DNA from: Aquila chrysaetos chrysaetos
Taxonomy: Eukaryota > Chordata > Aves > Accipitriformes > Accipitridae
Length of the DNA stretch: 64,000 nucleotides
Assembly (NCBI RefSeq): GCF_900496995.4
Contig: NC_044012.1
Location: 124,001 to 188,000 of the forward strand
Reading direction: 5' to 3'
The first letter of the stretch is position 1; each line of letters opens with the position of its first letter. Made by a program: the position numbers and the translations under genes. Of the stretch, positions 1 through 12,100 are shown in pieces. The notes beneath the pieces were generated by a model, which searched no databases, was not told the DNA's origin, and saw only the letters and a program-made list of their open reading frames with translations.

Positions 1-3000
1 CCAGAGTTAAATGTGGCATTGGGAGGCCTCAAGGACGATGCTGCATGTTCTGCCTAGCAACAACCCTGAAGCTGACGCAACCAGAGCTCTACCCATAATA
101 CTGTACACAGCAGTGGGGTTCAGGGGAGGGCACAGTGGAAGCCTGCTGCCAAGAGGGGAAAAAAAAAAAAAATGTGGCTCTGGAGACATAAGTAGACCCA
201 CTTACATAAGGCTGAGGACCTGGCCAGAAGCAGGGGGAGGACAGTGGCGTACAATGGGGTCAGTGGTTTCTTCTGCTATTGCTATGCCTTTCTCCTCTCT
301 CTGCATGACTTCAGTCCTTCTCTGGATGCTCTCACATGGGGTCTGCAGCCCCCCACCACCTTGTGCACAGAGCCTCCCAGGGCTGAAGCATGAGCTCACA
401 GCTCAGCACTTCATATTCTACAACTATGGCCAAGACACCCCTTGTGTGGTGCTGTGAAAGAGGTGGCCATACCCTGCAGGATGCATTTCTGCCAGCAAGG
501 CTGCTGGCTGTCTTGACTGTCAGGACTTCTGTACCCCACTAGTCCTGACTAGCCTCCCCCCCTGCAGTTTGCTCCTCTACCTCAGTGGCTCTCCCCCACA
601 CGTATCTTGTTGCATATCTCTTCAGCTCCTTCTTTCTTGTGTAGCTTGAGCAATTTTTGTCTCTTCCTAGGGGAAGGAGAAACTGTGATGGCTTCAATGC
701 TTTTTAGTACTGCCTTACTCTGGTACCAGGATGGCCCAGTCCCGTTTCTCTGAACAGAGGCCAAGCCAGCAAGAGCAAGCAGTTCCCTCTTCCAGTACCA
801 GCCACAGTTACAAAGCAGGACTGACAAATGGCTGCTTGAGTGGAGCACAGGCTCAGGCAACGCTGAACTGACAAACCTGTGTCTCTGTCATGCTGCAGGT
901 AGGACATGCACCAGTAAAGTTTTGCCCATATGCCCTGCACCCCCATTCAGGGTGTGCTGCTACAGGGACAGACATCCAACTGATACTCTGCACAAAAATC
1001 CACCAAGGTCAATAGCAAATAACTTTACCAGTTACCGCCTCACATTTTGCTTTTATTTTCAGCAGTTTCTGTCTGCTCCTTTCTGACACTGGTACAGCCC
1101 CAACCAGTTCAGGGCTGGTATCCACAAATACGCGTGTGGCCTAATCCCTGTTTGGTCTCTGCATTTCCAGTTGAATCAGCTTTTAATAACCAAATATGTG
1201 ATTTTTTTTCCTTTTTCTTTTTTTCATCAATTTATCGTTAATCTCTCATTTAGATGAGCAAACAGCCATGAAGCCTCCTTGGCTCTCATTAATTTTGTGA
1301 CTGTTTATGGATTCCCACAGCATACTTATCTCTATAACACTGCGGCAGGTCTCCTGAAATGCAAGGGACAAACCTTGTCTGTTACAGGTCAGGTCCCATG
1401 GGCACTCTGAAAATGTACATATTCACAGTTAAATCTGCCTGGTGGTGTGGACGGGACTGCTGTGCCAAACCTACATATATCTGTATGAGTCTCTGATGAA
1501 ACTGCAATGATGGTTGTGCCTCCAGCAATCTTAATTGCCCAGCATTCACTTGAAATGGAGCATAGCACCCGTTATCTCTTTGCATAATCAGAGCAGAGAG
1601 CTCAAAAAAACCCCAGCTAGATTCTACAAAGCTGTGCAAACATTGTGTTTAACAGCAGGAAGATGACACAACCCACAGAAGAGGGACTCAAAGCCAGGAA
1701 CCAAGTGACTCAAAAATATACAGTAGCTACTTTATCTATCTGCCTGTACTTAGGATCAATTCTGATTTGATCTCAGAAATGAAAATAGGAAAGACATTAA
1801 AAGGCAAATTGCAGAGTCTAGCTAGAGAAGCCTCATTCTGGAAAAGTAGCCTGTGTATAGCAAGCAGTTTGCAGGGTGCTCTTGCCAGCTATGTGAGCTG
1901 GGCTTTGGAAAGGGGAGCACTGGCACCTGGGGCCTGTCTGATCTGTGCGCTTCTTTTGAAAGTACAACAAGGTGGTTCACACCGTGCATGAATGCAGGGC
2001 GTTGCAGTAGGAACAGTGATACTCTGGTATTACTGAGGCTCCTGGTAGAGCTCTCTTCTGCAGGCCCTGGGCCAGGCTGAAAACAGCTGCATTAATACAC
2101 CTGCCTTAATGAGCGCTACATCCTACAATTGCAATTTCCCTCCATCAGGAAAACTAGGGAATGTAAAAAACAAATGCTTTCATGACCATGGCATCCTGTG
2201 GGCCTCCCACAATCCCAGTGTCTGCAAATGCAGTGCTGCAAATTGATACCAGCTATGCTGGGCAATCCAGATTGCTCTCCCCAGCCATGGACCACTGCAG
2301 CACTGGGGAGGGGAAGGAGTCCAGCAGCTATCAGGGCCCTTGCACGCTCAGCCTGGGCATCAAGTCCCTTGTAGGCATGCTGAGAGACACAGAGTGCACT
2401 CCAGGTTCACGGAGACTTGGAAGCACTGGTGAGCTACAGGCCCAACAGCCACAATGAAAGACTTGCAAGCCCTATTACAGATGCTGAGAGGAATGCTCCA
2501 CAAAGTGTGAGTTTTAGTGGCTCCTGGATACAGGCACAGTGAAGAGAAACACCTTGTCCAGCCTTGTGTTTTGCTTACATCCAGGTAAACATTATGTAAG
2601 TGCATACCCTGTGTTTGAGTTATGACTTCAGAGACTTGAGCTGTTGCACGCTTTGTTGTGGCAGCTGCCCCCTTGATGGCCTTGAAGCCACAGGGACAGT
2701 GACCAGCCAATGGGAAAGGGATGGAAAGGGGCACGGTGGCTTTGTGGGGCAAGGCAACACCATGAGCTTGCAACGAGTGGGGTGGGCAGCACCAGGCACC
2801 TCCTTGTCTCAGAGCACAGACAAACTAGCCCCACTCATGACTGAATTTGAGCCCCAGTGATGGAAAGCCACCATCTGCCCAACCGATCTGCTCCAGCAGC
2901 AACTGCTCATCTCCTTACAAAGTGGTGGAGTCCGTGTCTGTGGAATAAGTATTGTGTTCTTTTGGGAGTGCCTAAATCACATCCTTTTTGCTTCAAGCTA

Positions 3001-3189
3001 AGCTCGCTGCTTGCTGACCAGCAGATAGGTAGAACAAAATATTCTCCTCCTCTGACAGCAGCTTTTTACAAGTTTGCAAGTTGTTAAGAGATCTCCCTAT
3101 TAGACAAGCGTGCAAGTTGTTAACAGACACCTGTTGTGTCAAATGAGAGGACTGAGATCAATCTTTTTCTCACAGGTTGTATTTCTAGA

Positions 3190-3500
3190 GCTTTCTTTTG
3201 TTTTCCTCTGGATCCCCTCCAGCTGATGTACTTGTCTCTGGAAACACAGCGTGCAGGACTGGAGGCCTAACCAGTGCTGAGGCAGGGGGCAGAAGAATTT
3301 CTTCACGTGTCCTACACGTGACATTCCTGTTTATACACCCTAGCAATGTTAGTTTTTTTCGCAACAGGATGACATTGTGGACTTGAGTTCAGTTTATCAT
3401 TCACAATAACCTCCAGTTCTTTTCTGCAGCACTGCTGCATCATCATCATGCTGCGCTCATTGTTCCCGTGACTATTTATTTATGTGGGACAGTCAATAAA
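3190..3500 (-). mobile_element. Old CR1 LINE fragment
   Basis: Reading the + strand, CCTCTGGATCCCCTCCAGCT, an ACCAGTGCTGAGGCAG stretch and CAATAACCTCCAGTTCTTTT are diverged forms of the antisense CR1 reverse-transcriptase 3' region. Many substitutions and indels point to an ancient copy; the edges are approximate. Confidence 0.6.
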
Positions 3501-5264
3501 TTTGGCTGTAGTGTTCAGCAGTGATTGTGCTGCAGCTCCCAGCTGCCTCACACTGGAGGAATATGAGGCAGTTCATGACTTGCTCCTTCCACTTCGCCCT
3601 CCAAGTTCCCAGGGAGGGCACTGAACCAGGTCAGAGCTCTTGGCCCATGGCAAGCCAGGCCAGGCCCTTCCCTCCCCTTAGTGCAGCAATGACATCAGGA
3701 GCAGCCAGAAACAGAAGAGCCAAAAATAAAAACAATTAAAGAGAAGCCAAAGCAGAGGTGAAGATTAATATCGGTGTCCTCAGCTTCCTGTTGCTGTCTT
3801 CTGCTGACTGCTACTTGTGGCAGTGAGAATAGGAATCCAGAAGATGACGCTGACCAAGCTCAGCTGTGGTACTTTGAGCAGGAGTGATGCAAAGCATTTT
3901 TTTAACAATTCTCGATATAGCAACAGAAATGGAGTAAGATCAACTCAGTTCTACAATGACTTGAAGTTTGTACCTCACTTGTTGGCAGCAAACACTCTAG
4001 TAAAACACTGAATGCATCACCACAACAGAGCAGTGCTTCCCAGCTCTCTCTTTGAACAAGTAATTCCAGAACATCACAAATTCCAAAGAAAGCTTCAGGT
4101 CAGGTTGGTGGATGACCAGCAGCAACACTCTGTGTAAGAAACACTTATTTCATCCCTTCTTGTGACCCATAATTAGTCAGCTTAGTTGTTCGTGTCCCTC
4201 TCATGGCAGTTAGAAGCTCTACTATGCAAAATGGCACTGCTTGTGATCCTAGAAGTATACAATGGGTTGCTAAAGCTTTTAAGCTCATCCAATGCATGGC
4301 AGCAAGGAGACCTGGGTTCTGGCACATGAACATGAGTGATGCAACGTATGTACACCAAAAGGTGCGTGCAACAGCCTCACTGCTGAGCATCTGCACTTTC
4401 TCCAGAGCCCTCATCCTAAGCTCCCTATGGTCTCCTCATTTCCTATGTCATCATCATCATCCAGCGCCTGTCCCCTCTGAAATGGGTGTTGAACAAAGAG
4501 TTCTTTTGTTTTGCTTCTCTTTCCCAAACTAAGTAAATTTTAAGACGAGTTTTCAGATCTCCTGTCCTTCGTGGAGTCAGGCAAAATGTTGAGGAGAGTG
4601 TTTTCCTACAGTGCTGAGGTGCAGAAGTACTGCAGTTTATAGGCTTCTCATGGTATCAATCTGTAGGGTTGTTGCTGTTGTTGCAAGGACAGAAAGGTGA
4701 AGAAATCGTTCTGTTGCTGCCAATCTTACAGATGGAGGAAATGTATTTCTGCATCTTAGTGACAAATTTGGACCTCTTGGGGCACATATTCAGACAGTGT
4801 CTGAGACCTCATGGTGTAACCCTGTTTCCCTAAAAGTCTGTTTTCCTGAAATGCAACTAAAGTATTTCTTTGCAATGGTAAATCTTTTCCAGGCAGCGTT
4901 TGGTCAAACTCCTGGATAAAAGCATTCACTCTGGCTGTGGAGTTTTCTACGCTTCCCTCTGTGTTTCCGAATTGTTCCACGTTTATATTTTTCCCATGAC
5001 ACACAGCCTTTCCTGAAGCAGCTCTGCCCTTACCAGCCCTGGGAAATGCTTCTTACATTTGTGCATGGGTGAGATCTTAGGCACTTGCCTTCACTCCAGC
5101 AACCACCAATAAACAAAGGAACAATTCATTGCCTCCTTTGCTGGAAGGTGATGGTTGTGCTCAGCAGCCTCCTGCGGTGGGATGGCAGCCAGTCCCACTG
5201 GGCAGCAGGACATTATTGTACATGGAAATGGGGCAGCCAATAAAAAGGTCACATCATATTGTCT

Positions 5265-5720
5265 GAAGTGGCCTCCAGAAAGACACAGAAGAGGTCTATT
5301 TGATTCTGTATGGATAAATATAAGGTAATGCATCTAAAGAAAACTACCTGAACGTGGCCTGCATAGTGCTGAACTGGAACCTGGCAGTCGCACTGCAGGA
5401 CAGATCCCAAGGTGTTGATGACAGTCCTCCGGAGACACAGGCTCCGCATGCCTGGGCAGCTGGAGAAGCAACAAAATGCAATGTGTTGCCAGGAGAAGCA
5501 GAGGACAAGGCAGAGGCAGTCATTCTGCTGTGATACAAACCCCTGGTGCACTCGTGTCTCCAGTGCTGCATAGAGGTCTAGTTACCGCATCATACGATGG
5601 ATTTAGGGGAGTTAGGGAAGGTCCAGAGAAGGGCAGCTGATACAGCAAAGGGAATGGTGCCACTACTGTGTGAGGAGAGACTGAAAAGGCTGGGACTTGG
5701 GTTTGAGAAGGGAACAGAGG
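5265..5720 (+). mobile_element. Old CR1 LINE fragment
   Basis: Contains a GGTCCAGAGAAGGGCAGC stretch whose frame reads VQRRAADTAKGM and EERLKRLGL, the diverged CR1 signature [26 protein letters not shown]. An internal part (about 5340-5560) is unlike CR1 and may be an insertion. It abuts the MARVELD3 CpG island. Confidence 0.6.
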
Positions 5721-6133
5721 GACAGGACGAGCTGAATGCAGAACACTTTCACCAAAACCCACAGCACAGGAAAAAGCGGCTCTTGGGAAAACTAGTCGGT
5801 GCTCCGTTTCCAGTCGGTGCAAACAAGTACTTGCTGTATGGCAGCTGGGGAACACCAGGCGCCGTGCGCCGAAGGGAGCGGCCCGCGACCTGCCCTCCAA
5901 ACACCTCCCTCGGGCGGGGCAGGGCCCGGCCACGGCCGGCGCCGTTCACCACCCTTGGGAGGAGCCCGCCAGGGCTGAGGCGAGCCCCGGGCGGAGGGGA
6001 CGGAGATCGCACCAGCCTGCGGCGCTACCCCACGCCGCGCCGGCACTAGCTCCGCGTCGAACGCCCCGCGGCCCGGCCCGCCCCGGCCCGGCCTTCCGCC
6101 ACCACCGCCGGCGGAGCGGGGCCACGCCGGGCC

Positions 6134-6192
6134 ATGGCGGAGCGGAGCAGCCCCCGCGCCCCGCGGACGGGACGCACCGGGGCGGTCGGGCG
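6134..6192 (+). CDS. MARVELD3: MARVELD3 coding exon 1 (proposed)
   Basis: The ATG at 6134 sits in a GCCATGG context inside the CpG island and opens 59 nt encoding a basic segment beginning [11 protein letters not shown]. The exon must end at the GTGAGG donor at 6193, because the frame meets TGA at 6194. Its two leftover bases (CG) join the C at 6574 to make an Arg codon. A transcript could instead start further upstream with a longer N-terminus. Confidence 0.5.
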
Positions 6193-7494
6193 GTGAGGGG
6201 TGGGGCGGGCAGGCGGCCGTGAGGGGCCCAGGCGGCGGGTGGGACGGGGCGGGCAGCGGCCGTGAGGGGCCTTGGCAGTGGTCGGGCGGGACGGGGCTCG
6301 GCGGGGCGGGCAGGCGGCCATGAGGGGCCCGGGCGGCGGACGGGACGGGGCGGACAGGCGGCCGTGAGGGGCCCGGGCGGCGAGTGGGACGGGACGGGGC
6401 TCGGCGGAGCGGGCAGGCGGCCGTGAGGGGCCCGGGCGGTCGGGCGGGACGGGGCTCGGTGGGGCGGGCAGGCGGCCGTGAGGGGCCCGGGCGCCGGACG
6501 GGACGGGACAGGCAGGCGGCCGTGAGGAGCTCTGGCGGGTCGCTGCTATATCCCCGCCGCCGTCTCCCTTCAGCGCCGTGCCCGGAGCGGGGCCGGAGGG
6601 GCCGCCGAGAAGCCGCGCCGCCGCGCCGGGGCTGCTGGAGTGCCGTCGCTGCCGGTACCTGCGCACGGCCAGGGGTGAGCGGGGCGGGAGGGGGCTGCGG
6701 GGCCGCCGCAGTGGCTCAGGAGTCGCTTCCTTTGTCCCGCTGGAGCAGACTGCCCGGCGCGGCTTCCCCCCCGGGGCCCCCTTGCCCGTCCCGGGGAGCG
6801 GCCCCTTCCTGGCCGCCGGAGCCGCTCGGGCTCGGTGGCCCTCCGCTCCGGCCGCAGACCCACCTTCGCCCTTCCCCTTCCAGCCTGTTGCCAGATGGTG
6901 GGAGCGCTACTCGCCGCGCTGATCCTGGTCTGCAGCTCCGTCTCCTACGGCTCCTCGGGAGGCTACACGGGCCTTCCCAGCCTGGGGGGCATTTACTACT
7001 ACCAGTACGGCGGGGCTTACAGTGGCTTTAGCGGAGCAGATGGGGAAAAAGCCCAGCAGCTTGACCAGCGTTTCTACCTACTAAAGCTGCCAATTGCGAG
7101 GGCAGCAATGGCCGTGGGAGGGTGTCTCCTGGTCTTCTCTTGCATTCTTATTGTGGTTGGTGTTCTACGGTTACCATGGCATTTCCCAGCATGGCTCCTA
7201 CTTGAATGTGTCCTGGACACAGTGATTGCAATTGGCATGGTGCCTGCTCTGTACTATTTCTTCCATTTTCTGCTGGAGGCTTATAATTCATCAGTGTGCA
7301 AAGAGAGAGAGCAGCTTTATCAAAGCAAAGGCTATCAGGGCTTTAGCTGCAGCCTGCATGGGGCGGAGATTGCTGCTGGCCTCTCGGGCTGCGTAGCTGT
7401 CGTGGCATACCTGCTTAGTGCAGGCCTAGCTGCCAAAGGGTACAGAACAGTTCACAAACTGAAAAAGAAGCCAGTACAATTACATGAGCATTAG
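6134..7494 (+). CDS. MARVELD3: MARVELD3, MARVEL domain-containing protein 3 (three-exon model)
   Basis: Tetraspan MARVEL protein of epithelial and endothelial tight junctions, related to occludin and tricellulin. The model joins 6134-6192, 6574-6674 and 6884-7494 into 257 codons (256 residues) with phases agreeing at both junctions. Residues 1-57 are a short basic, Pro/Arg-rich cytosolic tail ending in a Cys-rich stretch (ECRRCRYL, then ACCQ). Four hydrophobic segments lie at about 59-76, 124-148, 157-184 and 213-237. The first loop is Gly/Tyr-rich ([12 protein letters not shown]), as in occludin-type proteins. The tail is lysine-rich and ends in LHEH. The human protein is about 400 residues by recall, the difference being in the N-terminus. 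The last two exons are secure; exon 1 rests on one ATG, one donor and phase. Mammals use alternative MARVEL-encoding last exons; only one is seen here. Confidence 0.9.
6174..6531. repeat. GC-rich minisatellite in MARVELD3 intron 1
   Basis: Tandem units built on GGCAGGCGGCCGTGAGGGGC followed by CCGGGCGG and GGGACGGGG fill nearly all of the proposed first intron. The hexamer GTGAGG (ATGAGG once) recurs at 6193, 6219, 6262, 6320, 6364, 6423, 6478 and 6522. After a first step of 26 bp, spacings are 43-44 or 55-59 bp, so two unit lengths alternate; the longer ones mostly carry an extra segment containing GGGGCTCGG. The G runs on the + strand could form G-quadruplexes. Confidence 0.9.
6574..6674 (+). 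CDS. MARVELD3: MARVELD3 coding exon 2
   Basis: A pyrimidine tract and CAG at 6571-6573 precede 101 nt in frame with exon 3. It encodes a Pro/Arg-rich stretch ending [14 protein letters not shown]. The donor is GGTGAGC with GT at 6675. The leftover G joins CC at 6884 to give Ala, producing a continuous RTAR-A-CCQMVG junction just before the first membrane segment. Confidence 0.8.
6884..7494 (+). CDS. MARVELD3: MARVELD3 terminal exon (MARVEL domain)
   Basis: The acceptor is CCCTTCCCCTTCCAG ending at 6883, and TAG at 7492-7494 ends the frame. This single exon encodes all four membrane segments. Conserved family features visible are the GGYTG and [15 protein letters not shown] loop, [11 protein letters not shown] before helix 2, and a Cys-containing second loop ([19 protein letters not shown]) before helix 4. 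Confidence 0.96.
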
Positions 7495-8053
7495 AATGAT
7501 TCCTCTGCTCCGGTAATGGTCATGATTTTTACCAGCCTCCTTACTGAGACAAAGCAGTATGCTTTTCCTTGTTTCTGGGCAGTGCATCCGTAATGCTGTA
7601 GCAGAACGCACGCCGAGACAGTATAGCTCTAAATACAGCAGACTCAAGCTGTTCCTAACTTGAATTTGCATTATTGAATTATTAGTGGACACAAACTTAG
7701 TCCCATGGCTTGTCTTCATCTGGTGGCTGTCTCTTAGTAGAGAATGACTTGTCCTTGTGTAGTTGACTAGCAAGCTGCCTGTTTCACAGGTAGCCTTTCC
7801 CTCCCGTCCGTCGGGTGTCTTGTTCTCCTCCAGTGAGGTCTTGCTACGAGTACTGCTACTACATATTTCTGCTGACAGCTTTCTGTAGCTGAAACTGTCT
7901 CTACAAAGGGCATGTTCACCAAGAACAGAACTCTTAAAAATGAGTGATTGAGGCCCCATGGCTCTGGCAGCTAATTATTGCTTTCTTGTAGGTCTCTTGG
8001 AACTAACAGGGCAGTTTGAACGTGATGTTTATAGAGCTATCAGAGAATCCTGA

Positions 8054-8059
8054 AATAAA
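8054..8059 (+). terminator. Candidate poly(A) signal for MARVELD3
   Basis: AATAAA lies 560 bp after the MARVELD3 stop codon and would define a short 3' UTR of about 580 nt. Another + strand AATAAA occurs at 9183, so longer transcripts are possible. No downstream GU-rich element is obvious. Confidence 0.4.
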
Positions 8060-9113
8060 CTTGCAAAATGCTGAATACACTCAGCCTAATTTGCAACACT
8101 GCCTTTTCAAACTCTCCTGGAGAGGGCACATTTTTGTATGAAATGGTCTTTTATATAACTTGTATACAACAGTTTTGCTTAAAAAGATGCCCTGATTTGG
8201 GATAATCAGACAAAAGCTTTAAGAGCTCAAACAGGTGGTTTAAGATAAAAGTATATTGTTTTCAAAATACATTTTTAATGTACAAGTTGGGGAACTGAGA
8301 TGCTGCTCTTGTATTATTTATTAAAAAAAGGTGAAATTTACTTTTTAAAAAAAACTTTTGAAGAAATTTAACAGGGAGAAGAAATGTAGCACTAGATTCA
8401 CAACATCATGCCTCAGAATGAAGTGTCACTTCACAGCAGTGCCCACTATGTGCACTGTCCATGTGAAGATGGAACCACCACTGGTCCCACAGACCAGTTC
8501 TGCCCATGTTAAAAAAACCCAAAAACCCAAACACCAAACTAAACATACCAGAAATGTGGTTTGTCTTGGATATATCTCCAGTTTAACTGGTACCAGTGAC
8601 TAAATCCTCGCACTTGCCAAAACCATGGAACACTGTTGGAACTAGAGATACGAAAGTAAAACAAATGCAAAATAGGAACACACCAGGTACTCCGGGGTTT
8701 GTTTGGTTTCTCTTCCCTTTTAGTAGCTAGATGCATTGAGTGTCTCAGCGTGGGGATTTATGTGGACAGTCCACTGTGGTCCTCTTTCTTTTAATGATTC
8801 TGTATTTCCTGCTTGCTGCAGCTACTTTTAGAGAGCTGTACAGTACTATTTAGAGCAAGTTCACAGGGCAGGATTCCTCTGGTAGGATACAGAAAACTGC
8901 CTAATAATTGGTATTATGGATTTCACCCTCACAGTGTTCTGCAAGTAGCTTTTGTATGGAAGGCTGATGAGTGAAGTAGCACACAGAGCTTAGTAAAAGA
9001 CAACCTAGAGCACAGCTGCTGCTAGCCACAGCTATGTTTGACTGGGATATTGCACAAATCCCCTCCAGCGCAGTAACGGAATCAGAATATATAGTTAGAT
9101 GAAAGTAAAAATC

Positions 9114-9119
9114 TTTATT
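9114..9119 (-). terminator. Candidate distal poly(A) signal for PHLPP2
   Basis: TTTATT on the + strand reads AATAAA on the PHLPP2 strand, about 4.0 kb past the stop codon, which would give a multi-kilobase 3' UTR like the one I recall for mammalian PHLPP2. A second signal on the same strand at 10713-10718 would give a 2.4-kb UTR. Which is used cannot be told from sequence. Confidence 0.4.
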
Positions 9120-12100
9120 GCTAAGTCAGCTGAAAAGTTGATGCAAAAATATTCTTCCTTCCTGGACTGCTCTATACATCTGAATAAAGAATCAATGGAA
9201 TAGTGTTCTCCAGTAATCTTGTTATTTGCCTCTCCAAAGCAATACAAACACAGGCCACAGTGCTGAAGGTGCATTCATTGGATAACCTACTCCCATACAC
9301 AATAAAAATGGATTATTATAGGTGCATGCTAGAGTGGGATACAGAAAATATTCTCCTTTTTAAAACAAAAAAACATGAAAAATGGTTATTTAATAAACAG
9401 TGCGCTGCAGTATTTCTTTAACATGCGCTGGGTCATTTGAGTCAAGTTAAAAAAAAGGTAACATTTTAAAATGTGAAAAGAGAGGAAAAAAATACACTTG
9501 AGTCTTCAGACAGCAATGGAACAGCAGACAATGACTGCACAAAACCAAAGAGGTGAACCTACTGCCTAAAGAAGGCCTTTGGCAAGTGACACAAAAGCCA
9601 CCACCATCGGGAAGGAGTGCAGAAATTCCTGAAGTCCAAGGGCCTTAGGTGTGGCTGAATGTCCTGTGTACTAGCAGAAGGATTTGGAGCCTCACAGCAG
9701 CCTGTACCCTGAGAAAGGGAAATACTTGCTCCTCCTTGGAACAGGATTTTACCCTCCCATCTAGTTGAGGATTCTGATGAGGTCCCAGCAATCTGTGGTG
9801 CTGCCTCTACCAGGCCTGTTCCTGGTGCTGGGAGCAACCTGGAGGCTATGCCTTATCCTTAATACTTGGGCCCCACTACTTGTCACTGAATATAACCTTT
9901 ATGGGTTCCTTTTTGGAAGCTTTCTGGACTGGAGAGGGCAGACAGGTCAGTACCTTTAGTGTACCTGTTCTCAGTGAGCACGCTCATCAGCAGAGCTAGA
10001 ATTACTGAAGAGATGGACAAACCAACTCACCAGCCTAACTTGATTGTGACTGCACAGAGCACTGCAGGCCCGGTATTGCTCAGCAGGGACGAGAGAGCCT
10101 GGTGACCCCAAGATGAGAACCTCTCTCTAACAGCAAGTCTGTTAACCAGTGGGACATTCTTAGTGATGTGGCTCTGTGGAGATGATGTATCTGTGCAAGA
10201 ACCACATATAAAAATCGGGGAAGAGACTGGAGAACAGGAAGAGAACTGTGAAAATGCTTTCTATCTTCTGCTATGAGTCCTTCGCTAGACTTGCCCATTC
10301 ATACATGTTCCAGTGCTCCTAGGGAGCTTGAAATCTAAGGTGGTATTAATAAGTAAGGTGAGGAAGACAAAGCAGCAGCTTGCTGCCTCTGGGGAGGCAG
10401 GAAAACAAAAGGTGGTGGTAGAGGGAAGCACTCGGGCTATGCTGCCCAGAGTAAGACAAACAGTTGATAATACCAGCTTAAGCAGAGAAAGCCGTGGACT
10501 CTACCTACTGTAAGAGAACAAGCCATGTTCTGCCATGACAATTCACACCCATAGAAAATAGGAGCTGGCTGTATTAAACTCCCTTTCTGCTTCAAAACCA
10601 GAAACAGCACTGGAGAAAAAAAGAAAAAGGCTAAGTAGGAACTCCTTGCATGCCATTCTGTCACTACCGTGAAGAGGAGCAGCTCAGGAATCTGCATGCT
10701 CCCTTGCACAGCTTTATTTTACTTAGTCCTTCCCCACTGAGCTAGGTAGAGCCATTCATGACTAAGTCCTTGTGGCAATGCCCAACTCTCCATGCAATGC
10801 TACTGGTTCAGACTGTTAAGGACACACTGGATTTTCCATGTAAGTGCAAGAAATAGAGACCTGATTTGCATTAATATCTGCCACTCTCCTAGTGCAAGGT
10901 TTGTCACAGTCTTACTCAGAAAGAAGAGTGTATTTCTGCATCATTCCCATACTGAACAGAGGCTGCTTTGCAGTCCTGTCAGGTATCTGAAAGTGTTGGG
11001 CTGGACACAGATAATTGCTAAGTCACCAGTGACAGAATTAAAAGTTACAGTCAAATACATTGGGATGAGCCTTTTCTGTGTACTCATATGAAGAGAACAT
11101 GAAAGAAGTTTGGGGTTTAGTTTTTGAATCTTTTCTGCTGTTGTTTCTCTGCCTGAGGGATTCAAATGCTGCTGTTTCTGTGATTCTAAGAATTACCTTT
11201 TTTCTCCATTTCCAAATGAAACAGGCATTTAAACAGCCAAAATTTGTGAGTTTAAACTTTTTCCAAGGTTGGGTTGTTTCATGATTACATTGTAACAAGC
11301 ACAAGGTATATCCTAAAATGTTGCGCTCTCATGCATGGTAAAAATAAATTTTTTTCGTAGTGAGAAGAAATTGAAGGTGCTTTGAAATCTCAGTAAAGCT
11401 CCATTAGATTTTGTCAAAAGATCTATATTGACAGAATCCCACAAGTAGTCTGCAAAGTATTTCCTTCTGAGCAAGGCCTGAATTTGATGAAAAAATATAC
11501 AACTCAAGCCCCTCAGAGCTCTTGAGAAGAAACTTTCAAGTTTTCCTCATTAATACAATTAATAAAGAAGAAAAGGCACTAGCCCACATTACAGTCAGGA
11601 TTATTGCACCACTGACACAACCAGGGCAGCCGCTATCCAGCTTTCTGCCAGCTAAGGAAGACAGATCTGCATGCTACAGGGGCAGTGGTCTTTTCACAAC
11701 CCTTACACAAGATGATGACATAGGCAGCCAACTTACACCCTGCACCAAAAACCCTAATGGAAACACAATGCATCTGCTGAGTGCAGACTGGCCAGTTCAC
11801 CGTTAGCAGGACTGTTTTAAACATCCTTCCCAGTGCTGATAAAGATACTAAGGTGAAAAGTTCTACTTTTCCTTTTGCATTGAAAACTAAGCAGAAACAA
11901 GTATGCTTTCACCTTGTTTCTGGCCAAATTGGGCATGTACCATGAAATGCAGGTTGCTGTGGATTTGGAGTATGACTCCTGTTCTCAGAGGCAAGCAAAG
12001 ATGCTGTAGCTGACAGTGTAGAGGTTTATGTTGGTAGAACAGAGCACTGAACGCTTCCCCAGCATATGAAGGGCAGCCCCACTGCTCACTAGCCTTAGAG

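Larger units (their letters stand above)
1..5839. other. Intergenic region upstream of MARVELD3
   Basis: Only two diverged CR1 fragments (about 3190-3500 and 5265-5720) are recognised. The longest frame (11-457, +) has no recognisable domain, and no convincing splice-linked exons were found. Distal promoter elements of MARVELD3 may lie here but cannot be named. Confidence 0.5.
5840..6960. promoter_or_regulatory. CpG island and TATA-less promoter region of MARVELD3
   Basis: G+C and CpG density rise abruptly near 5840 and fall inside MARVELD3 exon 3. Many GGGCGG/CCGCCC Sp1-type boxes occur and no TATA box was found upstream of the 6134 ATG. The transcription start is inferred to lie between about 5850 and 6130; it cannot be placed from sequence alone. 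Confidence 0.7.

Noticed and set aside
11-457. 148-residue open frame on the + strand
   Set aside because: No recognisable domain, includes a homopolymer Lys stretch from an A run, and no conserved splice context or upstream promoter was seen.
5597-6049. 150-residue open frame on the + strand
   Set aside because: Its first half is a decayed CR1 reverse-transcriptase end and its second half is CpG-island sequence; the fusion is not a gene.
6046-6666. 206-residue Pro/Arg-rich frame on the - strand
   Set aside because: Produced by the minisatellite and high G+C; antisense to MARVELD3 exons and made of repeat units.
6384-7031. 215-residue frame on the + strand through the minisatellite
   Set aside because: It is out of frame with the MARVEL domain and crosses the clear acceptor at 6883.
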